Assembly (NCBI GenBank): GCA_016584495.1
Contig: WAID01000013.1
Span: 868,001 to 932,000 of the forward strand
Length of the DNA: 64,000 bases
Reading direction: 5' to 3'
DNA from: Celoporthe dispersa
Taxonomy: Eukaryota; Ascomycota; Sordariomycetes; Diaporthales; Cryphonectriaceae
Part shown: positions 34,114-45,541 of the stretch, one piece after another
Position numbering within the stretch: the stretch's first letter is position 1
How the letters are laid out: every line of letters begins with the position of its first letter
The notes under the pieces: generated by a model
The model's input: only the letters and a program-made list of their open reading frames with translations
Databases searched by the model: none
Told to the model about the DNA's origin: nothing
Translations under genes and position numbers: made by a program

Positions 34114-37100
34114 TGTGGCGAGGACTTCTTGGGAAGTGCTGGTAGAGCAATCACCACCGGCTCGCCAGGTCGCGACGGAGCTGGTCTGAGCGGCTGCGCA
34201 GAGAGCATGGCCGCGCGCCTGCCAAATTTTTGTGCACGTGATCGCGAATCAGCTGCAGGGATCAGCCTGTCTAGAGCTCTGGGTTTCGATCTTTGCCCCC
34301 GACCCCGAAACTCTATCGACCTGTCGACCTCACCTTTCACAAACTCTCTTGTTCTGGCAGCTGATCTGATCCTACCTGAACTATTCAGCATGCATCAAGC
34401 CTATGTCAACTGTGTCAGTCATCGATGCTGCGCTGCGACGTTCATCTGTCGTTATCGGCATGCGCCTGCCGGTCCGCAACCGGTCGTCTGCCCCTACAAG
34501 CCCAGGCGCGGACAGGGGCTTCCGACCTGCTGAGCAAGAACTAAGGCTTGCGGTCTCGCTCACCGGTCAGCACATTATGGGAAGGTTTTGTTACGTCTTG
34601 CTCGGCTCGGGATTCACGCGCGGCACCCAATCGACCTCCGCCCCCCGGGTTGCTGAAGCCCAGAAATACGTCACACTTCGTCTCGGACTGGCGGATTTAC
34701 TCGACCGCGAGAAATACACAGACAGGTGTTCCGATCGTTCCCACCGGAAACCATCCCACAGGACCCCTCACATGGGATGATGCTAGTGTTTGCAGGTGAG
34801 CAGGGCATTCTCCTGATTCTAGACCAACCGGTGTGACATCACACAGGTGTTGAGCCTTTCCCCCCCTAAGGCTCGAAGGCATCGATCGCCTTGTGCTCGG
34901 ACAGAAACGAATTGGAGAGCACACTTGGTGCTCGAATGCAACATGGAATCATGCTAGGCCCGGAATGTATGCCACGCGACCGTCGGCGCGACTCCCAACG
35001 GCCCGGAAATTGAATCTACTCCCCCCGTCCTCCTTCAATCGCCACCTGCCGCAGTTACAGGATCCCCTCCCCCCCCCCCAGTTCCGGGGCATTTCTGACG
35101 TTTGAAGAATTAGTTGTCTGGGCATCTTTGTTTCTTTTTTCTCTTTTCATGCCTAACACGGGTGGATAAATACGCCACAGGGCGAACCTCGGGAGATACC
35201 TGCCTCACTGCGGCCGTTAGCCGAGGGAGCCAACAGTTCATCCTTCCGTCTGGAGGGTGTACCGATGCAACGGCACGGTCTGGCGCCCTGCGGGCCAACC
35301 ACGGAACCCTTGAGACTACAGCCTGAGGCTTTCACTCAGTCTGAGAGGGCCGTCTGGCCGGCCTTGGTCGAGGCGTGGTGCCAGACAGGGGTCGTCCTGC
35401 AGAGCAAGCCCCTTTGGTGCCCGAATTTTCCGATGCGCCAGCCACTCAGCCCCGGCACCAGCATGCTGCAGTTGCATGCTGCAGTCCGGCCTGTACTGCA
35501 TTGACACCTGGCGCGCAGGGCCTACCATGGTAGGTGTAGCAAGGCACCGAACGTCGCTAGCCAGGTACGAGCGCAGCAGTATCCCAAGTTCCAGGGCTCT
35601 TGCCTCGTATAGGCGCAGAGGATGACGAGTCTCCAGCCGCAAGCCCATCTCTGGCCCCGGCAGTCCGGGGGAAAAGGGGGAACAATAGACGGAGGTCAGG
35701 CTGAGTGGGATCCCATGTACTCTCGGCCTACCTCTTACCTCATACACGTCGAAGCGTCTGGCCAGTTGCTCGAGCTCAGCTTAAACGACGTCGTCATACA
35801 ATTATTCCCGATCTTAGACCGGACACTGCGTACACACCATCGTGTTCAGGGCAAAAGAAACACTCCTTCCCCCCCCCCCCCAAAAAGAGAAATGACCTGC
35901 ATTAATTGCTTTTTCGAATGACATCAATTGGATCTCGAAAGCCAGGCGAGCGAGTGCGTTGGCAGTTCATCTCCCCAGCGTCGCATTTTCCCCGTGTGCG
36001 TCGAGGTGGCTACGCAAATGAGATCCGGAGTCTCTCGTCTTCTCGACATTGCTTTTCTGTGATCATGCAGGACGGGAACGGGATGGCGGCGGCGGCGCCC
36101 AACCCATATCAGATCACAATGCCTGTTGTTCTTTCAGGCTCACCTCTCATTTTGCCCGTGGACTGGCTCAATTGTCAGAATTTTTTTTTTCCTTTTCTTT
36201 TCTTTTCACTCCCCTTCTTCCGGCCCCACCGTCCCTGGTGAAAGTGACAGGTCGCTGGCACTTTTGCCCTGCTAAGAACGGCCTTGTCAATAACGCTCCG
36301 GAAGCCGTATTCCGGCTACGTCCACATCACCTTGAACATATCCACCGATGGCAGAAAGAAGCAATCAAGTCACGGGAATTTCATTGGTGTCATCCGTCCA
36401 TCTCCCTATCAGCCACGCGTCTCACATTTCTTTTTTTTTTCCTTTTTTTCCCCTGTGGCGAGAGGGGGACATGCAGCTCAGAGGACACGTCACAAAAGAC
36501 CCCGGCACATGGGCGATAGAGGAAATGATGGTGATGTTGTGTAACAGACGAGAGAATCCCTGCGCAAAAACTAAAAAGAGAAAAAAGAAAGAAAAAGGAA
36601 AAAAAAGCCATAGCAAGCAAAAAGTGTGCGCCGAAACGAGACCAGATCCTTGATGAAAGATGTTACCCCTGTTGTGCCCTTCCTTCCTTTCCCGTGTGGT
36701 GAAGCCCGAACCGTCTGCCCGATGATTTTCTAAAGCCCAACTCCAGCACCTTTAAGAAAACCTCGAGCGAAGTCGCACAAACAGCGAAACAAAAAGAGAA
36801 AATAGACAGCTATGTGGCTGGCTGGCTGGGGCAAGCCCCTGAGAAGTGAAAGGCGAGATCCAGTAGAACACATGGACCCCTCTCGAGACACAAAGGAAAA
36901 GAGTGAGAAAAAGTGCTGCGAGGCCCAAACCCCAGCAGCAGACGACCGGGGGACCAAAAAAATTGTGGTGGTAGCCCCCTCCAACTTCCCACCGCTTGGC
37001 TTGTCACATGTTGAGCGTGTGAACACCCAAACCCCTTCCCCCCACACACACACTCTCTCCCCTTTAAGTAGAGACAAGCGAGGTAGAACAACAAGCGCTT

Positions 37101-37226
37101 TGTGCCGAGGCCTACCTCCCTGCCCCCGGGCCATACCTCGGCGAGCAGCCAAGGCGGGGGAAACCGCAGGCTGGGTGAGTGGCCGTGATTGAATGCTCCT
37201 CCCAGTAGCTCATGAACGGGACGTAT
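34114..37226. other. Gene-poor region, 3.1 kb
   Basis: No recognisable gene. It carries C/T and A/G homopurine/homopyrimidine tracts (35871-35885, 36180-36215, 36430-36452, 36565-36610), a perfect 14-bp palindrome CCTACCATGGTAGG at 35521-35534, and a direct repeat GCATGCTGCAG at 35462-35472 and 35475-35485. Overlapping ORFs here lie opposite each other and are low-complexity. Confidence 0.45.
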
Positions 37227-37927
37227 TTACCAGACATTGCGGTTGCTGGTGGGCGAAGACGAGGAGGAGGAGGACGAAGTCGTGTTTGCGGACGCCTGAA
37301 TGCAGTTCAGGGCTACCTCGGCCGCGTCCTCTCTGGCGTTGTTGAGGTTCTTGCCGTCGTACCAGTAACGGGCCGAGACGGTCTGGCCGCAGACGGTCAC
37401 CCGGCTGGACCAAGCTGTACGGCCGCCTGTGTGTAGAGGTGTTGCGAGTCAGTCTCTTGTAGCTGCAGGTCTCGGGGAAGTGTAGAGAGAGAAAACTTGG
37501 TCTGTAAAAGATGTGGTCTTGTTGTCTGTCTCCTGGTGATCTCTGTGCCCCCATCACGGCGGCCCCGAGACGAAGAACGGCACCAGTTGCCGTCGGCTGG
37601 TGGTGGGTGGAACGCGGGAGTAAGATGGTGTGCGCGTGTGTGAAGGAGAAAGGGAGGTGGCCTTGTAAACCACCTGATGGTGAGAACTGACCTCGTCTGT
37701 CCGAGAAGATGTGGAAGACTGGGACGGACATGCCGTACTCGCGGCAGGCGCCTGGTCGGTTCTGTCAGCCATGAACTTTGTATGTTGGTTGATGCTGAAG
37801 GTTGTGTGTGTATATGGTACGTACCCTCGAGTTTGTTCTGCCAGACCTTGCTCTCGGGTGCGCCGCTGTTGGCTTTACGAGAGCTGCTGTTGCTGGGGCG
37901 AGAGCTGCCGTGTCGTGACGAAGACAT
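37227..37927 (-). CDS. Small dsRNA-binding-like protein
   Basis: Three exons on the minus strand: 37927-37825, 37751-37692 and 37426-37227, with GTACGT and GTCAGT donors; frame closes to 120 residues. A Ser-rich disordered N-terminus precedes K-V-W-Q-N-K-L-E-G, then A-C-R-E-Y-G-M-S-V-P-V-F-H-I-F-S-D-R-R-G, and T-A-W-S-S-R-V-T-V-C-G with A-R-Y-W-Y-D-G-K-N-L-N-N-A-R-E-D-A-A. This alpha-beta-beta-beta-alpha order, with a final helix beginning N-A-R-E-D-A-A, is that of a double-stranded-RNA-binding motif. The usual K-K-x-A-K at the last helix is replaced by N-N-A-R-E-D, so RNA binding is not certain. A Ser-run C-terminus follows. Function unknown. Confidence 0.72.
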
Positions 37928-40900
37928 CTTGGGTGGTAGTGGGTGGTTGACTTTCTTCTGTGTGAGGGTATGTATGTAAAGAGGTGTTGGTTGAGAGCCT
38001 GTCTGCGTGCACGGCTGGGAGATGTTTTTGATGAGAGAAGCAGGTCCTATCCTGGTGGCTGCCCTGCGTGTGTGTGTGTGTGTGTGTGTGTGTCACAGAA
38101 TAAAGCTGGAACGAGTGCGAGGTATGCTTGGACGGAAAAATAAGGAAGAGTCTCGAGGGGGAGAAAAAAAAGGTCCTGTGGTCCCAAGGTCTAGCGAGGG
38201 AGAGATGATGGGCAGTCGACGGCTCGCTCCTCTTTATACTTGAGAGACTGGGCAGCACAACAACACAGGAAGTAGAGCCGGGCTGGACAGGCAAGGGGCG
38301 CCTTTGGGTACCGAGACGGTAGCAAGCAAGCAAGCAAAACAAAATAAGAAAAGATGTGAGGGATGCTTTCTTTTTCCAACCTGTAGATTGGAATATCCAC
38401 CTTTTGCTTAGTTTTGTTTGCGCGTTGCAGGCCTCGCGGCAGGGACAGGAGGAGAATTATTGGTGGCCTCGGGAGGATGCATTCATCGTGACCTACAGAC
38501 GGGATGCGGCCTGTATTTGACGCAAGAGCCAACCCCCAACCTCCCAACCCCCCCCCAGCGGCAAAAGCAATAATGACAGGCTTTCGTTCGCAGGGATGTC
38601 TGAGCCATGGCAAAGTTGGGAGAGAGAGAAAAATACAAGAGGAAGGGGTGATAGAGGGAAAAGAAACGCTGCTATTGCTTTTGTTTCTCTGACATGTCTC
38701 CTCCTCGTGACTGGCCAGAAGGAACATGGGTGGGGGGGGGGGTGTGGGAGAAGAGGGTAGCAGCTTGCAAGGTACCTCAAGCAGCAAACTTGAGCCCCCA
38801 GGCTGCCAGGTTAAAAGGGACGATATGCCTTGTGTGGGACCAGCCGTTTCCCCATTAGGAAGAAGTAGTAGACGGGAACCGAAGAAGCAGGGAGAGCATC
38901 CGGTACGAGGAAGAAAGGGCTTCCAAGGATGGTACGGGGGCTGTACAAGAATTGCAGGTCAGCGTCACCAGGTGCTAGGGCTGAAGGGCGAGGTACCGGG
39001 GGAGTAGCCAGCTGGAGCAGGCAGGTAGGAAGAAAAAAATTAAAGAAAAAGAGAGGGAAAAAAAAAAAAGAAAGGAGAGGAAAAAGAATCAGCGGCCTCA
39101 AGGGCAGAGGTAAGGGATGAGGGAATGTCACATCATGGTTGAGGTAAGGGTTGGGTGTGTATTGGATGATCGTAGACCCAGCCAGGTTCGCCCTTCTAGA
39201 CCCTCCTCGCCTACGGGGCGGTGGTGGATGCGCTGCATTCAAAGTTACGTTAGGCTGAGATCTTGTGGTGACACCTCACATGCATCTGGGCTGGGTACGA
39301 AAAAAAGAAAAGGAAAAAAAAAAAAGAAAAAAGGCGTGACACACGTAGGCCCACGATGTGAGGACGATGTAGACGAGCGAGTGAAGAAGGGCTGCAAGCG
39401 TGGAGGCTTGAGGAGCGGGAGTGGCATATGCAATGCATTCGCCATCCTCCCTCCCCCCCCGGCCGACCTTATTCGCCGTTTGACATGCAGGCCCGAGACA
39501 GAATCGGGGATCGGGCTGCTGTCGAGAGGCTCCACCTCAGCGACCTCCCTCGTTTGGTCTCGACCCTTGCTGCCGATTGTACCTGCTCGTCTCTTTGCTT
39601 CTCCCTCCTCTTCCGGTACATTCCGGTCGGCATGCTGCCGGATGGCGTCTCTTGCTGACCGCCTCGATGAAACTGCCTGCTGCTGTGTGCATAGCGTGTT
39701 TGCTTTTTCCCTTCTGCGACCCTGCAGGCCCAAGTATTGTCCTGTGTTATACTTATTATTTATATGGGTCTCTTCCCGTCCTGACCGACCAGGGGTCTGC
39801 TGCCGCCCCCTTCCCCCCCCCCCTCCTTAGTGGTGTGTGCCCCTAAGAGCGAAGACCGACCGATCCCACAGCAGACGACAACCAGATCTGAAGGAGCAAA
39901 AGACTCCGAGCCGGCTGTCCCAAAGAACTGTATGTATGCATAAGGTTTCTTGATGTCAGGCAAGCTCAGTGAATACCACCCTTCCTCTCGAGTACCGTAC
40001 CCGATCTTTTCCAATTGGGTCTCGACTCGGATGGGCCAAGGAGCACCTTCGAAGCCGAAGTGTGCGGCTCGCAGCAAGTCGAAATGTGAGGCGGTCGCAT
40101 GGTGGGAAGGACGGCACACTGTGGTGGTGTAGTCGCTTCTGCTCGTGTAACGGGAGACGGCTGCAGGTGAGATGGTAAAACAAAAGCATTTTTCGTTGGG
40201 CAAGAAAAAAAAAAAAAAGAAAGAAAGGCCCATCTGCAGGGCGAGGGGGTGTCCAATGTGTTGGACGTGCGTGAAACTTGCCATCATGTCGTGGCACGTC
40301 ACTTCTGCAGGATACGAGCGGATGCGCTCGCCTAGAAGCCTCGTTTCATCTCGGCCACTGAGGTCCCGGCGCTTCAATGTAAGTGACGTGGAGCCAGACA
40401 TTTATCGCATTTCATGTTGAGTGCGCTGTGGGTCCCCGTGTGGGAGGCCGTAGCGTGTTGTCTTCGCGCCCAACTTGCTTCTGTCGTCGATTGCTTCTTT
40501 TCCGCACGGGCAAGGGGGGATGGGGTGGTTGTGGCTCGGGACTGATCCGCCTCGTCCCGCGAGCTCGACCATACGGGGAGGATGGCGCGTGTGAGTACAG
40601 CATCCAGCATGCCCAACCTGCCACCCCCTTGGCGCTCCCCCCTGAGGCCGATGTGAAAGCCCACACGCTTCGTCCGCGATCGGGCCAATCTCAGCGGCAG
40701 CACGGATGCGCGACAGCTCTGCTAACGCTGATCATGAGCACATCACAGGGGACCACTGTCTTGCCCGGACGTCATCTGGTCGCCGCTCCTGCGATGCGAT
40801 GACAGGGATGGTTCCGCTTCGAGGAGGCTGGGGACGGCACTGACAGGAGCTGAGAAGGTCCTGCGAAAAGACCTTCCTCGCTACCGCTCGCCTCTGGCGC

Positions 40901-43762
40901 TATCTGGGAGATGAGCCCAGACAGCAAGCACCACGTTGTCGTCATGGACCGTCTCTGCACACGCGGGTCGCGAAGGTCGTTGGGAGATGGAACGTTGAGG
41001 CTTGCAGCGGCACCGTGTCCGCAGCAAACCGATTGGACACGGCATTTCCTCCCCCTTGTGCCGCGTAATTGTGACAGATTGGGATAAGAATGGGCTTGTC
41101 TGTCGTCCACGGCTTGTGCGGTGAGACACGCCCTAGCCTTGCAACTTTTGGAGGAAGTTCCCGTCTTGGGTCTCACTAGGACGGCTGTGCGTATTATCCC
41201 GCGTTGACACATGCCGTAGCTGCCTGGGACGAGTTTTTCAAAGGAGTTGGTTCTGCTGCCTTATTCGTTAGCCGGCATGCATGCTGCCTTGCAGTGGCTT
41301 GCAAGAGATAGAACGGATCACCGCGTGAAGGCCGGTGAGATGGACTTCTGCATTGCATCATGGCTGAGGGAGGACTGAGGACCGGAGATGATACGACAGG
41401 TTTAGCCGTCAGGTCGAAGGATGGTGTGATTCGTGAAGAACAGTCGATCCACGGCCTCGTCAGGGCCATCCCCCGACCCCCTCGGTGGCGTCGATAGACC
41501 AGACCACAGCCGGGCCAGAAATGGGTCTCTTGAGATCAATCAGCTGTGGCTTCAAGGATTTGCAAGAGGCAGCGTCCAGACCCTGCTGAACTCACGGGCG
41601 GCGCGTGCATCTCTGAGCAGGCTATTGGGCGCCATGACTGCCTCACTGTCCAGAGGCTATTCTTTCCGTCCGTACCAGGACAAGAACCTTGAAGTCAGAC
41701 ACCGTGCCTCAGCCAATCCCGCTTCAAGACCTGTCCGTTACCCGGAACAATGCATCGTCTGATTATGTTGGGCTGACGGGAGGTAGCACCCAGCCTCTCC
41801 CGTGGGCACCTGAAGTTGTTGCGTCTCCTTCTGTGGACGAGGGCCCAGCAGCAGCTCGGGAGCCTGATCTGACCATAGCTGTACTCGGTGGAGCTTGAGG
41901 GAGATGAAGGAAGCTTGGAAAAGGCCAGTCGGGTTGAGTACCTCTCTTGTCCGGAAATTCCAAATCTTCTCGGGAGAGAGAAGAAGCCTGCAAAGTGGCG
42001 TTTGAAGGTCAGACATGGCACCTAGCACTTGGCACTATTTCTCTTGATGCAGGAGACCACAAGGAAGGACAGAGAATGCAGATGACCAGCGGATACTGGG
42101 CGGTAGGACCGGTGGTGAGTGTGAGTGTCACAAAGCAGGAAGAAGGACCCACCCGCTGCCTAAGAAAACCGCTCCTTCCAGGGTATGCCCAAATATGTCG
42201 TCAGTATCAGGGGGCTTGAGCTGAGGTACCCTGATACAAGTAGCTCTATTCAGAACCCAGTGGGTGGATGGGCTGTGGACCCAGCCAACATGACCTGTCG
42301 TGTCTGTTGGGGGTTCAGTCAAGAAAATCGGGCCACCCAGGGAGACAGGTGAGGAGAGCTACCATCTATGGCTGAATCAACTCTGACAGTTTCACTTCGA
42401 ATCAGAGGACCTAGTCTCCAGTGTTGAGCATTTTCACTGGGCTGGATCATTGATCCAGTGGCCCCACCGGTGCTTTGTACATGCCTTTGTACACACACAT
42501 CTCTGCGAGACCAAAGATCCTCACAACACCTCAGCTATTTATACTGATCCAGGTGTGTTGAAACAAGGCCTGAATCGACACGTGAGAGAGCTTCTGATAT
42601 GATAAGAGCATGAAATACGCACTGTGCTCCTCTCCAAGGGCTGTGCTGGGAACTATTCACAAGTCATGATCTTGACAGCGACATTTGGACCCTAGGAACC
42701 ACCCATCCTCATGAGGTCGGCACTGGGGACAGGTGGAGCCTCCGGCCTGACCCGAGATCTTACCCACTGCACCTGGACAAGTGCACAGGTGGAGCTGAGA
42801 GCCTGACATCTGACAGCAGCCAGATTGCATAGGAGGAGGAAGTCTGCTCTTCATGACAGACGAGAAGGTGAGGAGGCCAAGGGCAGAAACCGGACACTCC
42901 ACACAATATTTAACCCAAACAAATCAACACCGAAACCCAATAAGAGCCAAAGAAATTCTCATACCCAGAAAAGAGAGAAGAAGAAGAAAAACAAGCAAAA
43001 AGAAACATGCAACACCGGGTATTCGCTAATGGTCACCCACTTAACTACTAATCCGGCCCTTAGTGGCTTATTTAGGGGAGAGCAGACGGGATCCCAAGTT
43101 TTCCACTAGGTATGGTCGCATGTGTTGAACACTAATTGTTCAGTAATTATATTCTTTCCGACTAAGGGATGAGAAATACTCATTTTGGGGGGCTTGGGGG
43201 GGAGGGAAGGGGGGGAGACAGGGACATCCTCCAGCTTGCAAGGGTGCATTTGTGCTGTCATGACAAAAAAAAAAAGTTTGAGGCTCACTCAGTCTAACAC
43301 TAATGCCAAGTATGCAACTCTCCTGAAATGCTCTCTGATCTCGGCCTTGACAGTCAGGAAGAGAAAGACTGTCAGCTGTTAAGAAAGAAAGAAAAAAATA
43401 AAGGACACTGGAGCAGAAAACCAGCAACCCCACTACCCCAGATTCAAGACCACAAGAGAATCCTCCACAGACCCATACATAGAAGACCCTCGGGACGTGG
43501 CTTGTTCTCCACATTGGACCTCGGCTCATGGACTTGGCTGACCCTGGCCGCGTTTCCAGCCGTGGCTCAACACAAGAACCTCAAGACCTCACCTGAGGCC
43601 GTCCGTCTCCTGAAACCCAGCATCTGCCCGTAATATTCTTGTATGCTCTGACTTTAAGCGTTATACTTCTCTTTAGGGAGACCCAGGCAGCCCAGCACCA
43701 TCTCGATCATATTCTCAACCCCCCCCCCCACCGAGATTCACGGCCGCAGACAGCATCACAAG
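37928..43762. other. Gene-free region, 5.8 kb
   Basis: The longest unexplained stretch in the window. It starts with the dsRNA-binding-like gene's promoter region, which includes a (GT)13 microsatellite at 38068-38093. Then come many A-rich and C/T-rich tracts (39020-39095, 39300-39332, 40204-40226), and finally the region upstream of the nitronate monooxygenase. ORFs of up to 237 codons are compositionally biased and unsupported, and no split gene could be reconstructed by joining frames. It may hold long non-coding transcripts or long UTRs. Confidence 0.4.
38068..38093. repeat. (GT)13 microsatellite
   Basis: Thirteen uninterrupted GT units about 140 bases upstream of the ATG of the small dsRNA-binding-like gene (read on the minus strand as CA repeats). 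Length polymorphism is expected. Confidence 0.9.
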
Positions 43763-45438
43763 ATGGCGTGGAATACCGAGCTCACACGGCGGCTAGGTAT
43801 CAAAGGTGAGTGAAGAAAACCGGGCACCAGACCAACCATGATCTCTCCTGGGCTGGAAGCTGACCGATCACTCTCGTAGTCCCTGTTGTGCAGGGCGGCA
43901 TGATGGTACGTTGCCTTGGAGGACCCGAACCGGCCGGGCACCGCTGCCAGGCGGAAGGACAGTCGAGCGAGGCTCAGCATCATGCAGTTCCCCTTCGCAC
44001 CACGAGACGGCACAGAGACAACGACAGCATTAAAAAAAATGAAAATTCTTTCCTTTCGCTAACCCAGAAACCAGCACGTCGGCTACGCCGAGCTCGCCTC
44101 AGCCGTCTCCAACGCGGGCGGCCTAGGCATCATCACGGCCCTCATCTTCCCGACCCCGGCCGACCTGCGCAAGGAGATCCAAAAGTGCCGGACCCTCACC
44201 AAGAACCCCTTCGGGGTCAACATCACCCTGCTGCCCTCCCTCAACCCGCCCGACTATGGGGCCTACGCGCAGGCCGTCATCGACGAGGGGATCCGCATCG
44301 TCGAGACCGCAGGCAACAGCCCCGGCCCCGTCATCGCTAAGCTCAAGAAGGCTGGCTGTGTCGTCCTGCACAAGTGTACCACCATCCGCCATGCCCAGAG
44401 CGCGGTCAAGCTCGGTGTGGACTTTTTGAGCATCGACGGGTTTGAGTGTGCTGGGTGAGTGCAGCTGCTTTCCCTGCGTCTGTCCTTCTCGTCTTCCCGT
44501 CCCGAGGCAGCCCGCATTTAGCGGTGGGCTTTCTTTCTTTCTTGAATATTCTTCTTTCGTGTTACGGCCGGGTGGGATGTTGTGTGATGCCGGGGACGGG
44601 AGCAGGCTTCTTCTCGCTGTTACATGACGTCTCTCAGCTAGTACACAAGACAGCGGGAGTGTCTCGACCTCGTACAAGCTATACATCCCACAGCAATAGC
44701 CCGAGGCGGAACTGCGTGCTGACAGATTATGACACAGCCACGTCGGCGAATCAGACATTACAAACTTCATCCTGCTCTCCCGCGCAAGGCAGTCGCTCAA
44801 GGTGCCCTTCATCGCATCAGGCGGCTTCGCCGACGGCCAGGGGCTGGCTGCTGCATTGTGCCTCGGCGCCTGCGGCATCAACGTACGGCCCCGTTCCTAT
44901 CCACCTGTCGACGGGCACCTACGTGTTCACCGCTAACTCTGGCAATCCATATAGATGGGCACGCGCTTCATGTGCACAGTCGAAGCCCCCATCCACACCA
45001 ACATCAAAGAGCAGATCGTCAAGGCCCAGGAGACCGACACCGCCCTCGTCCTCCGGCGGTGGAAGAACACCACTCGCCTGTACAGGAACAAGGTGACGGA
45101 CCAGGCGCTCAAGGTCGAGCAGGAGAGCAAGACGGGCGAGTTTGCCGAGATTGCACCGTTTGTCAGTGGACAGAGGGGGCGGCAGGTGTTTATCAATGGG
45201 GACCCTGAGTACGGCGTAAGTGGTCTGGCTATAGCTCTATACTCCGCCCCTCTCGCTTTTGGTCGTACGTTTTACTGACGTCTTCTTGTGTGAATAGGTT
45301 TGGACAGCAGGCCAGGTGATTGGTCTCATCCACGACATTCCAACCTGTAAGGACCTTGTGGAGAGGATCAGCACGGAGGCCGAGGAGGCGCTGAAGGAAA
45401 GGCTCACTCTTGTCTCGCCAACGTCGAGCAAGTTATAG
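43763..45438 (+). CDS. Nitronate monooxygenase (2-nitropropane dioxygenase family)
   Basis: Six exons: 43763-43805, 43880-43905, 44075-44454, 44738-44882, 44955-45215 and 45298-45438; all phases close, giving 331 residues. The FMN-dependent TIM-barrel shows V-V-Q-G-G-M-M then H-V-G-Y-A-E-L-A-S-A-V-S-N-A-G-G-L-G near the N-terminus, G-V-N-I-T-L-L-P-S, the H-V-G-E-S-D-I-T segment typical of fungal class I enzymes, P-F-I-A-S-G-G-F-A-D-G-Q-G-L-A-A-A-L (phosphate-binding), and G-I-N-M-G-T-R-F. Family members oxidise propionate 3-nitronate and other alkyl nitronates, detoxifying plant nitro compounds. Exon 2 is only 26 nt. The gene converges with the F-box gene, whose stop lies 104 bases beyond. 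Confidence 0.9.
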
Positions 45439-45541
45439 ATTAGAGAAAGAAAGAGAGAGACGGCATTGTACATCAAACCAGTCAGGCGGGCACCCGTGCA
45501 TTGTGGTGCCTTTTTGTCCCAATGTAGACCTTTTGCTTTTC

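Noticed and set aside
39117..39830. A 237-codon ORF in the gene-free region
   Set aside because: Arg/Ser/Pro-biased, no conserved pattern, overlapped by equally long ORFs on the other strand.
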